Assembly (NCBI RefSeq): GCF_029263665.1
Contig: NZ_JAJUFQ010000003.1
Span: 186,001 to 250,000, forward strand
Reading direction: 5' to 3'
Source of the DNA: Halomonas sp.
Lineage (GTDB): Bacteria > Pseudomonadota > Gammaproteobacteria > Pseudomonadales > Halomonadaceae
DNA length: 64,000 bases
In this document: positions 53,124-62,119 of the stretch, one piece after another
How positions within the stretch are numbered: position 1 is the stretch's first letter
Layout of the letters: each line of letters opens with the position of its first letter
Program-made: the position numbers and the translations under genes
The notes under the pieces: model-generated
Told to the model about the DNA's origin: nothing
The model's database searches: none
The model's input: the letters and a program-made list of their open reading frames with translations, nothing else

Positions 53124-53821
53124 GGCGTGCGCCCTCACAACTGCCATTGGGGCTCGGTCTGCGTGACGATGCCACCTTCAGCAATTTTTACCCTGGTGCC
53201 AGCGAGCCGTTGGTCGGGCGCTTGCTGCATCAGTTTGACGCGGATGGGGAGCCATTTCTGTATCTATGGGGACCACCCGGAGTAGGGCGTAGTCACCTGC
53301 TGCAGGCGGCCTGTCATCAGGCTTCGGCTCGCGATCTGCGCACGTTGTATTTACCACTTGAGGAGCTAGGGCATTTCCCGCCGCTGATGCTGGAAGACGT
53401 GGAACGCCTTGACCTGCTGGCCATTGATGATCTGGAACGCGTTGTAGGGCGGAAGCGCTGGGAAGAAGCGCTGTTCCATGCTTTCAACCGGCTTCGTGAC
53501 AGCGGAAAGCGCTTGGTGATTGCGGCCGACAGGCCGCCCCGCCAGCTTGACGTGCAACTGGCCGATCTGGCATCACGCCTGACCTGGGGGGTGACCTTCC
53601 ATATGGGGCTGCCGGGAGACGAAGAGCGCCTGGGAGCCCTGCAGTTGCGGGCATCCTTGCGTGGCATGCAACTGCCTGATGAAGTGGCCCGTTATATTCT
53701 GCATCGAGGACCTCGGCAACTGGGAGATATACTGCGCTGCCTGGATGTTCTTGATAGTGCGTCACTCTCCGCCCAGCGCAAACTGACGATACCCTTCGTC
53801 AAGAATGCACTGGGCTGGTAA
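53120..53821 (+). CDS. hda: DnaA regulatory inactivator Hda
   Basis: AAA+ protein of 233 aa that, with the DNA-loaded sliding clamp, stimulates ATP hydrolysis by DnaA after replication starts. The N-terminal clamp-binding motif is Q-L-P-L-G-L (7-12). The Walker A-like loop G-P-P-G-V-G-R-S has Arg where Lys is usual, as in E. coli Hda. Walker B is L-L-A-I-D-D-L. It is co-translated with the perM-like gene. Confidence 0.92.
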   Translation: MRRAPSQLPLGLGLRDDATFSNFYPGASEPLVGRLLHQFDADGEPFLYLWGPPGVGRSHLLQAACHQASARDLRTLYLPLEELGHFPPLMLEDVERLDLLAIDDLERVVGRKRWEEALFHAFNRLRDSGKRLVIAADRPPRQLDVQLADLASRLTWGVTFHMGLPGDEERLGALQLRASLRGMQLPDEVARYILHRGPRQLGDILRCLDVLDSASLSAQRKLTIPFVKNALGW

Positions 53822-53850
53822 AACGGCCAGGATGGAGTCGCGCTGAAGGT

Positions 53851-54438
53851 CTAGCGAGTCAGTTCAACTTCTGTTGTACGGTCGTTGCTCAGAGTTGCTT
53901 CCTTGATGACAATCTCGCGTTCGCCAGTGCTGGGGTTTTCCACGATACCGGAGACATAGAAGTGGCCGGGCGGCAGGTTGCTGAGTATGAAGTAGCCGTT
54001 TGCATTAGTGCGGGTGCTATGGGTGTACTCCTGGGCCCGGGGGTCGGCGCGCTCGACCGTCTTGCCTGCCAGAGCCTGCTCAACGGCCTCTGCAGAGTAG
54101 GGAGTAACAGGGGCCACAGAAACACCCTGTTGTGAACCGATGACAACCCCGTTGCTGGTGTTGAGCGTCAAACGGCCAGTCACCACAGCAGTACCCGTTT
54201 TGGGCAACTGCGCATACATTGCTGGATCGAATGCTACCGTGCGGCTGACACGTTGTACGGGAGGTGGGGTGGTGGGTTTCTCTGCTGGGGTTGGTTGGCT
54301 TGGCTCCGGCTGGCCAATGTCAACCACATCGGGGCCCTGGCCTCTATCGGTTGGAATGATGCTCTGGCAACCTGCAAGAGCGATCGCTAAAGTCGCCAAG
54401 GCCGTAAGCGGCAAGTAGCGGCTGGGTAGCTGGGTCAT
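53851..54438 (-). CDS. Predicted lipoprotein with carboxypeptidase-regulatory-like domain
   Basis: Exported protein of 195 aa. The signal peptide ends in the lipobox L-A-G-C, giving acylated Cys24, so it should be membrane-anchored. A Pro/Thr/Gln-rich linker (about 40-70) leads to a beta-rich region with N-A-N-G-Y-F-I-L-S-N-L-P-P-G-H-F-Y-V near the end, a pattern typical of carboxypeptidase regulatory-like or SpaA-like beta-sandwich domains. The ATG at 54438 is favoured by GAGGG eight bases upstream. No specific function is recognisable, and hda ends convergently 30 bp away. Confidence 0.7.
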   Translation of the reverse strand: MTQLPSRYLPLTALATLAIALAGCQSIIPTDRGQGPDVVDIGQPEPSQPTPAEKPTTPPPVQRVSRTVAFDPAMYAQLPKTGTAVVTGRLTLNTSNGVVIGSQQGVSVAPVTPYSAEAVEQALAGKTVERADPRAQEYTHSTRTNANGYFILSNLPPGHFYVSGIVENPSTGEREIVIKEATLSNDRTTEVELTR

Positions 54439-54539
54439 CTCCGTATCCCTCATGACAAACTGGGTTTGTTGATTCCGCAAGCACTGGATCTTGCCGGAAT
54501 CGCTCCTTTTTTATGCCCTGTGCCATGACAGCCTAATAC

Positions 54540-54575
54540 AAAACCGGCTTCCGATGGGGATCGAAAGCCGGTTTT
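54540..54575 (-). terminator. Terminator downstream of the phasin gene
   Basis: Perfect 11-bp stem aaaaccggctt/aagccggtttt, extended by a partly paired interior. On the minus strand it ends in TTTT directly downstream of the phasin stop. Confidence 0.85.
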
Positions 54576-54603
54576 GATTATCTCGCTAGTTTCAGCACAT
54601 GTT

Positions 54604-54987
54604 TTATTGTGCAGTGCTAGCCTTGGTAGCGGTATCGCTGGCCTTCTTGACGTTGGCTTCGGCCAGTTTCTGGCTTTCTGCCACAAAGTCCCGCTGCAGA
54701 GCGACGACCTTTTCGGCATCGCCCTTCATGCGATCTGTCAGATCCTTGGCGACTTTCTGCTGGCCTTCCATGTAGGAACGCAGACCTTCGACGTCCTTGA
54801 CGGCGGTGAAGGCACGAACCTGGGCCAGGCCGGTCTCAGTGTAGGCCTTGGCAGCATCAAGCTGAGCATTGGTCAGCTTTTCGGCAAAGTCGACGGACAG
54901 AGTGGCATAGGCGCGAGCTGGCGCGAAAAACAGTTCTTCCAGCTGCTCGTTGTTGAATAGGGCCTTGGCGTCGAATGTACGGACCAT
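54604..54987 (-). CDS. phaP: Phasin-family protein
   Basis: Amphipathic helical protein of 127 aa, similar to PhaP phasins that coat polyhydroxyalkanoate granules. It is Ala/Lys/Glu/Gln-rich without Cys. Features include L-F-F-A-P-A-R-A-Y-A-T-L-S-V-D, Y-T-E-T-G-L-A-Q-V-R-A and an A-T-K-A-S-T-A-Q end. The ATG at 54987 has GCAGGAG upstream; the longer open frame upstream is not protein-like. No PHA synthase gene is in the window. A repeated TGCA-type palindrome region lies upstream and may be the regulator target. Confidence 0.82.
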   Translation of the reverse strand: MVRTFDAKALFNNEQLEELFFAPARAYATLSVDFAEKLTNAQLDAAKAYTETGLAQVRAFTAVKDVEGLRSYMEGQQKVAKDLTDRMKGDAEKVVALQRDFVAESQKLAEANVKKASDTATKASTAQ

Positions 54988-55333
54988 GGTGATGTCTCCT
55001 GCTAATGGGTAGATGTTGCGTTTATCTCTATCGCTTGAAGGCATTGCCCACCAGGGCCGGAGCCTTCTGCTCACATTTCGACTTCTGTTGCAGTGCACAA
55101 TAGCATTGCGATTTATGCGCTGCAACGTTTTTGTGCGATGCAGCAAGAAGTGTGTGGTAAAGGAATTGCCAGCATAGATCCGGAGCATGACGAAGTTGTG
55201 ACGCATGCCCTGGAAAGCTGTAATGCATACCTTGAATGACCACGATACTCGCCATTGTCGTGATGCTTGTCATGGGAAGAGGGAGTTGCCATTGTGAAAG
55301 GAGATGTCGCTATGTTCACCAATGGAGGTTCCA
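54988..55333. other. Divergent intergenic region between the phasin gene and fumC
   Basis: A 346-bp non-coding region. Around 55086-55146 it contains several TGCA-containing half sites (ttgcagtgcacaa, tgcgctgcaa, ttgtgcgatgcagcaa). No gene or tandem repeat was seen in the remainder. Confidence 0.55.
55086..55146. promoter_or_regulatory. Possible PhaR-type operator upstream of the phasin gene
   Basis: Two related sites, tgttgcagtgcacaa (55086-55100) and ttgtgcgatgcagcaa (55131-55146), are in inverted arrangement with a TGCAGTGCA core. PhaR repressors bind TGC/GCA-rich repeats ahead of phasin genes. The match is by resemblance only, and no phaR gene is in view. Confidence 0.35.
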
Positions 55334-56713
55334 ATGCATCACTCTCGTATAGAGCGCGATAGCATGGGGGAGTTGGAGGTGCCAGCAGGTGCTCTATATG
55401 GCGCTCAGACCCAGCGTGCGGTCAATAACTTTCCTGTCTCTGGCCAGCCCATGCCTGCGCCTTTCATTCATGCGATTGCTCGGATCAAGCGAGCTGCGGC
55501 TGAGGTGAATCACGATCTTGGTCTACTTGATGAAGCACGTTGCCAAGCTATCGTCTCAGCAGCCGATGCGATCATCGCAGGGGCCCATGATGATCAGTTT
55601 CCCATCGATGTGTTTCAGACCGGTTCCGGTACTTCCAGTAACATGAATGTCAATGAGGTGATCGCCCACCTGGCCTCGACCGATAGTCTCGAAGTGAGCC
55701 CCAACGATCATGTGAACATGGGGCAGTCGAGCAATGACGTGATTCCTACAGCACTGCATTTGTCTGCGGCTCTGGAAGTTGTCAATGTTCTGAAGCCAAC
55801 CCTGGAACACTTGCGAGCAGTGATCGAGACCAAGGCGCAGGAGGTCGGGGGGGTGGTCAAGACTGGCCGTACACACCTGATGGATGCCATGCCCCTGCGT
55901 TTGAGTCAGGAGTTGGATGGGTGGGCGAGCCAGGTGGGACAAGCCATTGAGCGCCTGGACAGTGCACTTGTGCGGTTATGCCGACTGGCCCAGGGAGGAA
56001 CAGCAGTGGGAACGGGCATCAATGCACACCCGGAATTTGCCACTCGCATGTCCACTGCCCTGTCGCGCCAGACTGGCTTGCCTCTCGTACCCAACGACAG
56101 TTTCTTCGCAAGTCTAGGGTCGCAGGATGCTGCGGTAGAGCTATCAGGGCAGTTGCGCGGGCTGGCCTGCGTGGTCATGAAGATCGCCAATGATCTGCGC
56201 TGGATGAATTCTGGACCTCTGGCGGGCCTTGGCGAGATTGAACTGGAGGCTCTGCAACCAGGGAGTTCGATCATGCCTGGTAAGGTAAATCCTGTCATTC
56301 CAGAATCTGCTGCTCAGGCTGCTGCTCAGGTGATCGGGCTGGATATGGCGGTGACCGTGGCAGGGCAAAGCGGTAATTTTCAGCTCAATGTCATGTTGCC
56401 ACTAGTGGCCAGTAACCTGCTTACCGCGATCAGGCTGATGTCCAATACCTCGCGTTTGCTGGCTGACAAGGCGATTGCCTCGTTTCGTGTACGTGAAGAT
56501 CAATTGCAAGGCCCTCTGGCCCGTAACCCGATTCTGGTAACCGCCTTGAATTCGGTCATTGGCTACAATGCTGCTGCAGCTATCGCCAAGAAAGCGTATC
56601 AGGCGAGGCGTCCTATCATCGATGTCGCATTGGAGGAAACGGAACTTTCCCGTGATGAGCTGGAGCGTCTGCTGGATCCTGTTGCTCTGACTCATGGAGG
56701 GATTCCCCTCTAG
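55334..56713 (+). CDS. fumC: Class II fumarate hydratase FumC
   Basis: Iron-independent fumarase of 459 aa in the TCA cycle. The superfamily signature G-S-S-I-M-P-G-K-V-N-P is present near 318. Also visible are T-G-S-G-T-S-S-N-M-N-V-N-E-V near 98, N-D-H-V-N-M-G-Q-S-S-N-D and K-T-G-R-T-H-L-M-D-A-M-P. The ATG at 55334 has GGAGG upstream; the frame is open ten codons earlier without a site. It is the oxidant-stable isozyme type, often induced by iron shortage or superoxide. Confidence 0.95.
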   Translation: MHHSRIERDSMGELEVPAGALYGAQTQRAVNNFPVSGQPMPAPFIHAIARIKRAAAEVNHDLGLLDEARCQAIVSAADAIIAGAHDDQFPIDVFQTGSGTSSNMNVNEVIAHLASTDSLEVSPNDHVNMGQSSNDVIPTALHLSAALEVVNVLKPTLEHLRAVIETKAQEVGGVVKTGRTHLMDAMPLRLSQELDGWASQVGQAIERLDSALVRLCRLAQGGTAVGTGINAHPEFATRMSTALSRQTGLPLVPNDSFFASLGSQDAAVELSGQLRGLACVVMKIANDLRWMNSGPLAGLGEIELEALQPGSSIMPGKVNPVIPESAAQAAAQVIGLDMAVTVAGQSGNFQLNVMLPLVASNLLTAIRLMSNTSRLLADKAIASFRVREDQLQGPLARNPILVTALNSVIGYNAAAAIAKKAYQARRPIIDVALEETELSRDELERLLDPVALTHGGIPL

Positions 56714-56816
56714 GCTCTAACCAAACGTGTCTGATGACCTATCGTGATAGAAGCGGCTAGATAGCGTTGTCATCGGATTGAAGGGATGCCTGGAAAATGA
56801 AGTGGCGCCAGGAAAG

Positions 56817-56846
56817 GTAAGCGGGCAGCCAGTGCTGCCCGCTTAC
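56817..56846. terminator. Bidirectional terminator between fumC and the orphan response regulator
   Basis: Perfect 13-bp stem gtaagcgggcagc/gctgcccgcttac with loop cagt between convergent genes. Confidence 0.78.
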
Positions 56847-56874
56847 TTCTAGAATCCTCATTGAGATTGCCTGA

Positions 56875-57564
56875 TTACTTGGTCATGCCGTCGTACAGGT
56901 TATGTCGTTTGGCGACATCAGCAAGGTCAATGATGTTACTGACATTGAGCTTTTCGAAGATTCTCTGTTTGTAGGTGCTTATGGTCTTGTTGCTAAGCAG
57001 CATCAAGTCAGAGATTTCCTTGTTGCTCATTCCCTTGAGTAGTTGCTGCAGGACGATCAACTCACGATTGGAAAGCTTGTCGGCGACATCTTCGTCATCG
57101 TTGATCTGTTCGTATTTTTCTGAGGTAACGGAACTGGGAAAGAACGTATATCCATCGACAATGCATTGCACGCCTCGGACAAGTGCAGACATGTCCAGGC
57201 TCTTGTTGATGAAGCCCGAAGCCCCGGCCTTGTGGCATCTACGGGCATAAACATCTCCGTCGAATGAAGTCAGCACCAGAATGCCGGGAGGGTTGTCCAG
57301 GGCCTTGGTACGCTTGATGACAGTCAGCCCGTCCAGATTGGGGATGCCAATATCGAGGATCATGACGTCTGGGGTGAGCTGTTTTGTCAGCTGGATAGCG
57401 TCCACGCCGTTGTCTGCTTCTGCCACGACATTCATGCCTGAGCGTTCCAGTGTGATGGCAGCGGCCATGCGGATCATAGGATGGTCATCCACGATGATCA
57501 CAGAGGCCTGACGTCGCCTGCCTTCATAGCTTGCCTTCGACCTTCTTTGTGTCTTTTGCTCCAT
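56875..57564 (-). CDS. Orphan LuxR/FixJ-type response regulator
   Basis: Response regulator of 229 aa resembling the BvgA/EvgA group. A basic N-terminal extension of 20 residues precedes the receiver domain, with D26/D27, phosphoacceptor Asp71 in V-M-I-L-D-I-G-I-P and K-S-L in place of the common K-P. The helix-turn-helix is L-S-N-R-E-L-I-V-L-Q-Q-L-L-K-G-M-S-N-K-E-I, then N-K-T-I-S-T-Y-K. No sensor kinase gene is adjacent. The gene and its upstream region look AT-richer than their neighbours, compatible with later acquisition. Targets are unknown. Confidence 0.82.
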   Translation of the reverse strand: MEQKTQRRSKASYEGRRRQASVIIVDDHPMIRMAAAITLERSGMNVVAEADNGVDAIQLTKQLTPDVMILDIGIPNLDGLTVIKRTKALDNPPGILVLTSFDGDVYARRCHKAGASGFINKSLDMSALVRGVQCIVDGYTFFPSSVTSEKYEQINDDEDVADKLSNRELIVLQQLLKGMSNKEISDLMLLSNKTISTYKQRIFEKLNVSNIIDLADVAKRHNLYDGMTK

Positions 57565-57873
57565 AATGAAACATCCTTAATCTCATTGTTGTGCGGAATG
57601 TTCTTATTGTTTCAATATGTTTAGCTGCAGTTCAATTGTGTAAATTCTGATTCTATTTGTAAGAAAAGGACTAAAAATGATGTAAGTTGTGCTGTATAGG
57701 GCAGTCGAGCAGGAAAAATGGTGAGGACTTCAAGAAAGAAGACAAGGAGAAGGCTGAAGAAGCAGGGGAAGGAACGAGGGATATGATGGAAGGAGAGAGC
57801 GGTGCAGGAGAGGGCACAAGTGTTCAGGGATTCTTCGGACAGCGAGCCACTTCCGCCAGGCTAACGGTCACGT
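57565..57873. other. Intergenic region with a purine-rich tract
   Basis: About 310 bp between the orphan regulator start and the argF-side hairpin. The first 130 bp are AT-rich and should hold the regulator's promoter. From about 57711 to 57825 the plus strand is strongly purine-biased (G/A runs). A 22-codon ATG frame at 57718-57786 encodes an unusually basic peptide (11 Arg/Lys), but coding status is unproven. Confidence 0.5.
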
Positions 57874-57932
57874 TTCCCCCATGAACGGGAAAGGCCCGCC
57901 ATCATGGCGGGCCTTTCCCGTTCATGGGGGAA
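57874..57932. terminator. 59-bp perfect palindrome downstream of argF
   Basis: Two exact 29-bp arms (57874-57902 and 57904-57932) around a single central base. The core aaaggcccgccat/atggcgggcctttc resembles a normal terminator, but the arms extend far beyond it. It starts 7 bp past the argF stop on the minus strand. Confidence 0.75.
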
Positions 57933-57939
57933 GCTGCGA

Positions 57940-58860
57940 TCAATGGCTGACTTGTCCCAGCAATAGAAACTCGATCAATGCTTTCTGGGCGTGGAGGCGG
58001 TTACCTGCTTCCTGCCAGACGACTGCGCGTGGATCGTCAAGCAGAGTCGTGCTGATTTCTTCTCCTCGGTGAGCTGGCAAGCAGTGCAGGAACAGCACGT
58101 CATCGGCAGCGATATCGAGCATGGATTCTGTGACCTGGAAGCCGGTAAAGTCTGCCTCGCGCTTAGCCTGTTCTTCTTCCTGGCCCATGGATGCCCATAC
58201 ATCCGTCGTGATCAGGTCTGCCCCTTGAGCGGCTGCCATGGGGTCACGCATCAGGGTGACGTGGTCTCCTGCTGCAGCCATGATGTCTGCTCGAGGCTCA
58301 TAACCTTCCGGGCAGCAGACTCGCAGGTTGAAATCAAACTGGCGTGCAGCATTTATCCAGGAGTGGCACATGTTGTTGCCATCACCGACCCAGACAGCCG
58401 TGCGCCCGCGAACGCTACCGCGCAGTTCGGTCCAGGTCATCACGTCGGCCAACAGTTGGCAGGGGTGATAATCATCCGTCAGGGCATTGATGACAGGCAC
58501 GGAGCTGGCAGCAGCAAATTCTTCCAGCCCCGTATGGGAGAAGGTGCGGATCATGACGATATCGACCATTTCCGATAATACTCGCGCGGTATCGGAAATG
58601 GGTTCCCCCCGGCCGAGCTGAGTATCTCGGGGGGACAGAAACAGCGCATGCCCACCGAACTGCGCCATGCCTGTCTCGAAGGAGACTCGCGTGCGAGTGG
58701 ATGATTTCTCGAAGATCATGGCCATGGTGCGGTTGGTGAACGGAGTGTAGGTCGGGCCATGAGCCTTGAGGCCGTTCTTGATGGTGATTGCGCGTTGAAT
58801 CAGATAACGCAGTTCTTCGGGACTCAGGTCCAGAAGCGTCAGGAAGTGGCGTGGGCCCAT
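57940..58860 (-). CDS. argF: Ornithine carbamoyltransferase ArgF
   Basis: Arginine-biosynthesis enzyme of 306 aa making citrulline from ornithine and carbamoyl phosphate. The carbamoyl-phosphate site S-T-R-T-R-V-S-F-E near 55-63 is present, with H-P-C-Q-L-L-A-D and the ornithine-site [12 protein letters not shown]. The ATG has a GGAGAG site. argG lies 1.5 kb further on, and argP/argO are elsewhere in the window, but they do not form one operon. Confidence 0.95.
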   Translation of the reverse strand: MGPRHFLTLLDLSPEELRYLIQRAITIKNGLKAHGPTYTPFTNRTMAMIFEKSSTRTRVSFETGMAQFGGHALFLSPRDTQLGRGEPISDTARVLSEMVDIVMIRTFSHTGLEEFAAASSVPVINALTDDYHPCQLLADVMTWTELRGSVRGRTAVWVGDGNNMCHSWINAARQFDFNLRVCCPEGYEPRADIMAAAGDHVTLMRDPMAAAQGADLITTDVWASMGQEEEQAKREADFTGFQVTESMLDIAADDVLFLHCLPAHRGEEISTTLLDDPRAVVWQEAGNRLHAQKALIEFLLLGQVSH

Positions 58861-59103
58861 GACTGCTCTCCAGCGGAAAAAAAGAAACCATCCTATGACA
58901 GGCCTTCAATGATGCGCAATGTGCGCTATGGACGTACAATGCGCGCAACAATAAAGTTGAGTAATATTGTCGGATATGGTCAAGGTCAGATTCATGCAAC
59001 CTCTTTGTCCTTGAAGACTTGCTCTTGAAATCAGGGCAAGTGGCCCCATGTCACAGGTAATGCCTCAGCGTTACTGTAAAGCACTATTTATCAAGGAGCC
59101 GTG

Positions 59104-59451
59104 ATGAGCACTACTCTCGAGAACATTCAGCGCCAGATCAGCGAGAACCCGATTCTTATCTACATGAAGGGATCTCCGCAGCTGCCGCAATGCGGCTTCT
59201 CTGCGCGTACCGTTCAGGCTCTGATGTCCTGTGGTGAGCGTTTCGCTTTCGTCAATATCCTGGACAATCCGGATATTCGCGCCGAGCTGCCCAAGTATGC
59301 CAACTGGCCGACTTTCCCGCAGTTGTGGGTCGAAGGAGAACTGGTTGGCGGTTGTGACATTGTCCTTGAGATGCATGGCAATGGCGAACTTGAGCCGCTG
59401 ATCAAGCAGGCTGCCGAGCGTGCCCGCCAGCAGGAAGAAGGACAGGCCTGA
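59104..59451 (+). CDS. grxD: Monothiol glutaredoxin GrxD
   Basis: Monothiol glutaredoxin of 115 aa involved in iron-sulfur cluster transfer. The active-site C-G-F-S starts at Cys30. M-K-G-S-P-Q-L-P-Q precedes it, and W-P-T-F-P-Q-L-W-V-E-G-E-L-V-G-G-C-D-I follows, all typical of Grx4. AAGGAGCC precedes the ATG; a GTG directly before it is discounted. Confidence 0.95.
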   Translation: MSTTLENIQRQISENPILIYMKGSPQLPQCGFSARTVQALMSCGERFAFVNILDNPDIRAELPKYANWPTFPQLWVEGELVGGCDIVLEMHGNGELEPLIKQAAERARQQEEGQA

Positions 59452-59476
59452 CAGTTTGCCCGATGCCTGTCTGAGA

Positions 59477-59508
59477 CAAGGCCCTGCCGGTTATCCGGCA
59501 GGGCCTTG
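59477..59508. terminator. Terminator between grxD and rnt
   Basis: Perfect 14-bp stem caaggccctgccgg/ccggcagggccttg with loop ttat, between convergent genes. Confidence 0.82.
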
Positions 59509-59548
59509 TGCATTCAGAGGTATTCATCACGGAGAGTACCGTGTTGAT

Positions 59549-60217
59549 TCAATCGTCGTCCTCGAAGCCTTGCTCCTGCAGGGCCAGTCGCCAGCCGCCC
59601 AGGTCCTTGTAGCGGTTGACCATGGCGCAGAACAGTTCGGCGGTACGTTCGGTATCGTAGCGGGCAGAGTGGGCGGAGCTGTTGTCGAATTCGATGCCAG
59701 CGGCCCGACAGGCCCGGGCCAGAACAGTCTGCCCATAGACCAGCCCTGCCAGGGAAGCGGTATCGAAGCTGGAAAATGGGTGGAAAGGATTGCGCTTGAT
59801 ATCACAACGGCTTGCAGCGGCATTGAGAAAGCCATGGTCGAAGGCAGAGTTGTGCCCAACCAGAATGGCTCTAGTGCAGCCGTGGGCTTTCACGGCTTTG
59901 CGGATAGGGCGAAAAATCTCGCCTAGGGCTTCATCTTCGCTGACAGCAACCTGTTGACGCAGTGGGTCATCAAGGCGGATGCCGGTGAAGTCCAGTGCTG
60001 ACTGTTCGACATTGGCACCTGTAAAAGGTGTCACGTGATAGGCATAGGTCGCATCGGGCAGCAGGTTGCCCTCGGGATCCATGGTCAGCGTCACGGCAGC
60101 AATTTCCAGCAGGGCGTCCTTGTGCGGATCGAAACCACCCGTTTCGATATCTACCACTACTGGCAGGAAGCTGCGAAAGCGTTGAGCCATGAGTTCGCGG
60201 GCAATCAGCTCGCTCAT
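59549..60217 (-). CDS. rnt: Ribonuclease T
   Basis: DEDDh 3'-to-5' exoribonuclease of 222 aa acting in tRNA and small-RNA 3' maturation. The first acidic pair is in [10 protein letters not shown]. The second acidic site is in [10 protein letters not shown], and the final H/D in [21 protein letters not shown] precedes the ATG. Gammaproteobacterial distribution of Rnt supports the taxonomic inference, as does its adjacency to grxD. Confidence 0.94.
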   Translation of the reverse strand: MSELIARELMAQRFRSFLPVVVDIETGGFDPHKDALLEIAAVTLTMDPEGNLLPDATYAYHVTPFTGANVEQSALDFTGIRLDDPLRQQVAVSEDEALGEIFRPIRKAVKAHGCTRAILVGHNSAFDHGFLNAAASRCDIKRNPFHPFSSFDTASLAGLVYGQTVLARACRAAGIEFDNSSAHSARYDTERTAELFCAMVNRYKDLGGWRLALQEQGFEDDD

Positions 60218-60419
60218 GCACCTCTCCTTGGGATATATACGGATGAATGCTGAATACTGGGACGAAAGTGGCGAAAGTCTAGCAGCTTAGGGACGCGGCG
60301 TCCCGTTGATGGTATTCGTGGCGCGCCTGGCGCGCTATAATCGCCTCTCTGTCGGCGTCCTCTGACGCCCACCATGTTTGACCCCTCACATTTCCCCTCA
60401 ATAAGAAGGAGCCGCTCGC

Positions 60420-61637
60420 ATGTCCGATGTCAAGAAGGTCGTGCTCGCCTATTCCGGTGGTCTGGACACCTCCGTGATCGTCAAATGGTTGCAGGAAACA
60501 TACGACTGTGAGGTGGTGACCTTTACTGCTGATATCGGCCAGGGGGAAGAGGTCGAGCCAGCACGTGCCAAGGCCGAGGCCCTGGGCGTGAAAGAGATCT
60601 ACATCGAAGATCTGCGCGAAGAGTTTGTGCGTGACTATGTATATCCGATGTTCCGTGCCAACACCATCTATGAAGGTGAGTACCTGCTGGGTACCTCTAT
60701 TGCGCGCCCGCTGATTGCACGTCGCCTTATCGAAATTGCCAACCAGACAGGGGCCGATGCCATCTCCCATGGCGCGACCGGTAAGGGCAATGATCAGGTA
60801 CGTTTCGAGCTGGGCGCCTATGCCCTCAAGCCGGGGGTCAAGGTTATCGCACCATGGCGCGAGTGGGATCTGAATTCGCGCGAGAAGCTGATGGCATACT
60901 GTCAGCAGCACGATATTCCAGTGGACTTCTCCAAGAAGAAGAAGTCGCCATATTCCATGGACGCCAACCTGCTGCACATTTCCTATGAAGGCGGCATCCT
61001 CGAGGATCCGTGGGCAGAGGCCGAAGAAGACATGTGGCGCTGGAGCGTATCTCCGGAAGCAGCCCCGGATGCTCCGACCTACGTGGAACTGACCTACGAG
61101 AGAGGGGACATCGTTGCCCTTGACGGCGTGCCGATGAAGCCCCATGAAGTGCTGGCCAAGCTCAATGAGCTTGGGGGTGCCAACGGTATCGGCCGCCTCG
61201 ATATCGTCGAGAACCGTTATGTGGGCATGAAGTCTCGTGGCTGCTACGAAACCCCAGGGGGCAGCATCATGCTTCGCGCCCATCGTGCCATCGAGTCCAT
61301 CACTCTGGATCGTGAAGAGGCACACTTGAAAGATCAGTTGATGCCGAAATATGCCGAAGTCATCTACAACGGCTATTGGTGGAGCCCGGAGCGCCGCATG
61401 TTGCAGGCTGCCATCGATGAAACCCAGAAGAATGTCTCTGGCGTAGTACGCATGAAGTTGTACAAGGGTAATGCCAGTGTGGCCGGCCGTCGTTCGAATG
61501 CTTCCTTGTTCGATGAGTCCATCGCGACTTTCGAGGACGACCAAGGTGCTTACAATCAGAAGGATGCCGAAGGCTTCATCAAGCTCAATTCCTTGCGACT
61601 GCGTATTGCGGCAGGTAAAGGGCGCCGTCAGGACTGA
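60420..61637 (+). CDS. argG: Argininosuccinate synthase
   Basis: Arginine-biosynthesis enzyme of 405 aa joining citrulline and aspartate with ATP. The pyrophosphatase-type P-loop is A-Y-S-G-G-L-D-T-S (10-18). Citrulline and aspartate site stretches [14 protein letters not shown] and A-G-K-G-R-R at the end are visible. AAGAAGGAG precedes the ATG. The hlyU-like gene follows 26 bp later. Confidence 0.96.
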   Translation: MSDVKKVVLAYSGGLDTSVIVKWLQETYDCEVVTFTADIGQGEEVEPARAKAEALGVKEIYIEDLREEFVRDYVYPMFRANTIYEGEYLLGTSIARPLIARRLIEIANQTGADAISHGATGKGNDQVRFELGAYALKPGVKVIAPWREWDLNSREKLMAYCQQHDIPVDFSKKKKSPYSMDANLLHISYEGGILEDPWAEAEEDMWRWSVSPEAAPDAPTYVELTYERGDIVALDGVPMKPHEVLAKLNELGGANGIGRLDIVENRYVGMKSRGCYETPGGSIMLRAHRAIESITLDREEAHLKDQLMPKYAEVIYNGYWWSPERRMLQAAIDETQKNVSGVVRMKLYKGNASVAGRRSNASLFDESIATFEDDQGAYNQKDAEGFIKLNSLRLRIAAGKGRRQD

Positions 61638-61663
61638 CTGTTTTTGGCAGGGAGGTATCGCTC

Positions 61664-61972
61664 ATGTTGAAGAAACTGCTGGGTGGTTTGTTCAAGGGTG
61701 GTGAGCGTCACTCAGAAACTGAAGCCACGGGAGTAGAGCATGAATACCGTGGTTATCTGATCATCTCCCTGCCGCAACAGCAGGGTGGGCAGTATCGGGT
61801 GAGCGGCATTATCCGCAAGACGCTGGCAGACGGTGAATCCGAAGAGACCTTGGAATACCGTTTCGAACGCTCGGATATGCTGTCTTCTCGTGATGCCTGC
61901 GATGAACTGATGCGGCAGAAGGCCGAACGCTTCATCGATGAGATAGGCGACGATATGTTCTCTGAGCGATAG
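61664..61972 (+). CDS. HlyU-family protein
   Basis: Small protein of 102 aa resembling the HlyU domain family (named after a Vibrio haemolysin activator, though most members are uncharacterised). Typical segments are E-Y-R-G-Y-L-I near 27-33, Q-Y-R-V-S-G-I-I-R-K in the middle, and R-S-D-M-L-S-S-R-D-A-C-D-E-L near the C-terminus. It lies 26 bp after argG and is followed by a strong terminator, so it may be co-transcribed with argG. No helix-turn-helix is obvious, so a regulatory role is not implied by sequence. Confidence 0.72.
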   Translation: MLKKLLGGLFKGGERHSETEATGVEHEYRGYLIISLPQQQGGQYRVSGIIRKTLADGESEETLEYRFERSDMLSSRDACDELMRQKAERFIDEIGDDMFSER

Positions 61973-61991
61973 ACTGTTCGAAGCGCCGATC

Positions 61992-62022
61992 ACGCCCCCA
62001 TGCTCCACGAGCATGGGGGCGT
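61992..62022 (+). terminator. Terminator after the HlyU-like gene
   Basis: Perfect 13-bp stem acgcccccatgct/agcatgggggcgt with loop ccacg, then tgctt. Confidence 0.8.
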
Positions 62023-62119
62023 TGCTTATTGGTGACGCATCAATGGGGCGCTGTCGTTGAGTTTATGGGAATCAGCAGCATAATAGATGCATGAATAACC
62101 AGGCAAAGGGGTCAAGATT

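Noticed and set aside
57687..57884. 65-codon plus-strand frame in the purine-rich tract
   Set aside because: It needs a TTG start without a ribosome site and runs into the long palindrome; its Glu/Lys composition follows from the purine bias.
60279..61544. 421-codon minus-strand frame opposite argG
   Set aside because: Antisense shadow; argG on the plus strand is certain.
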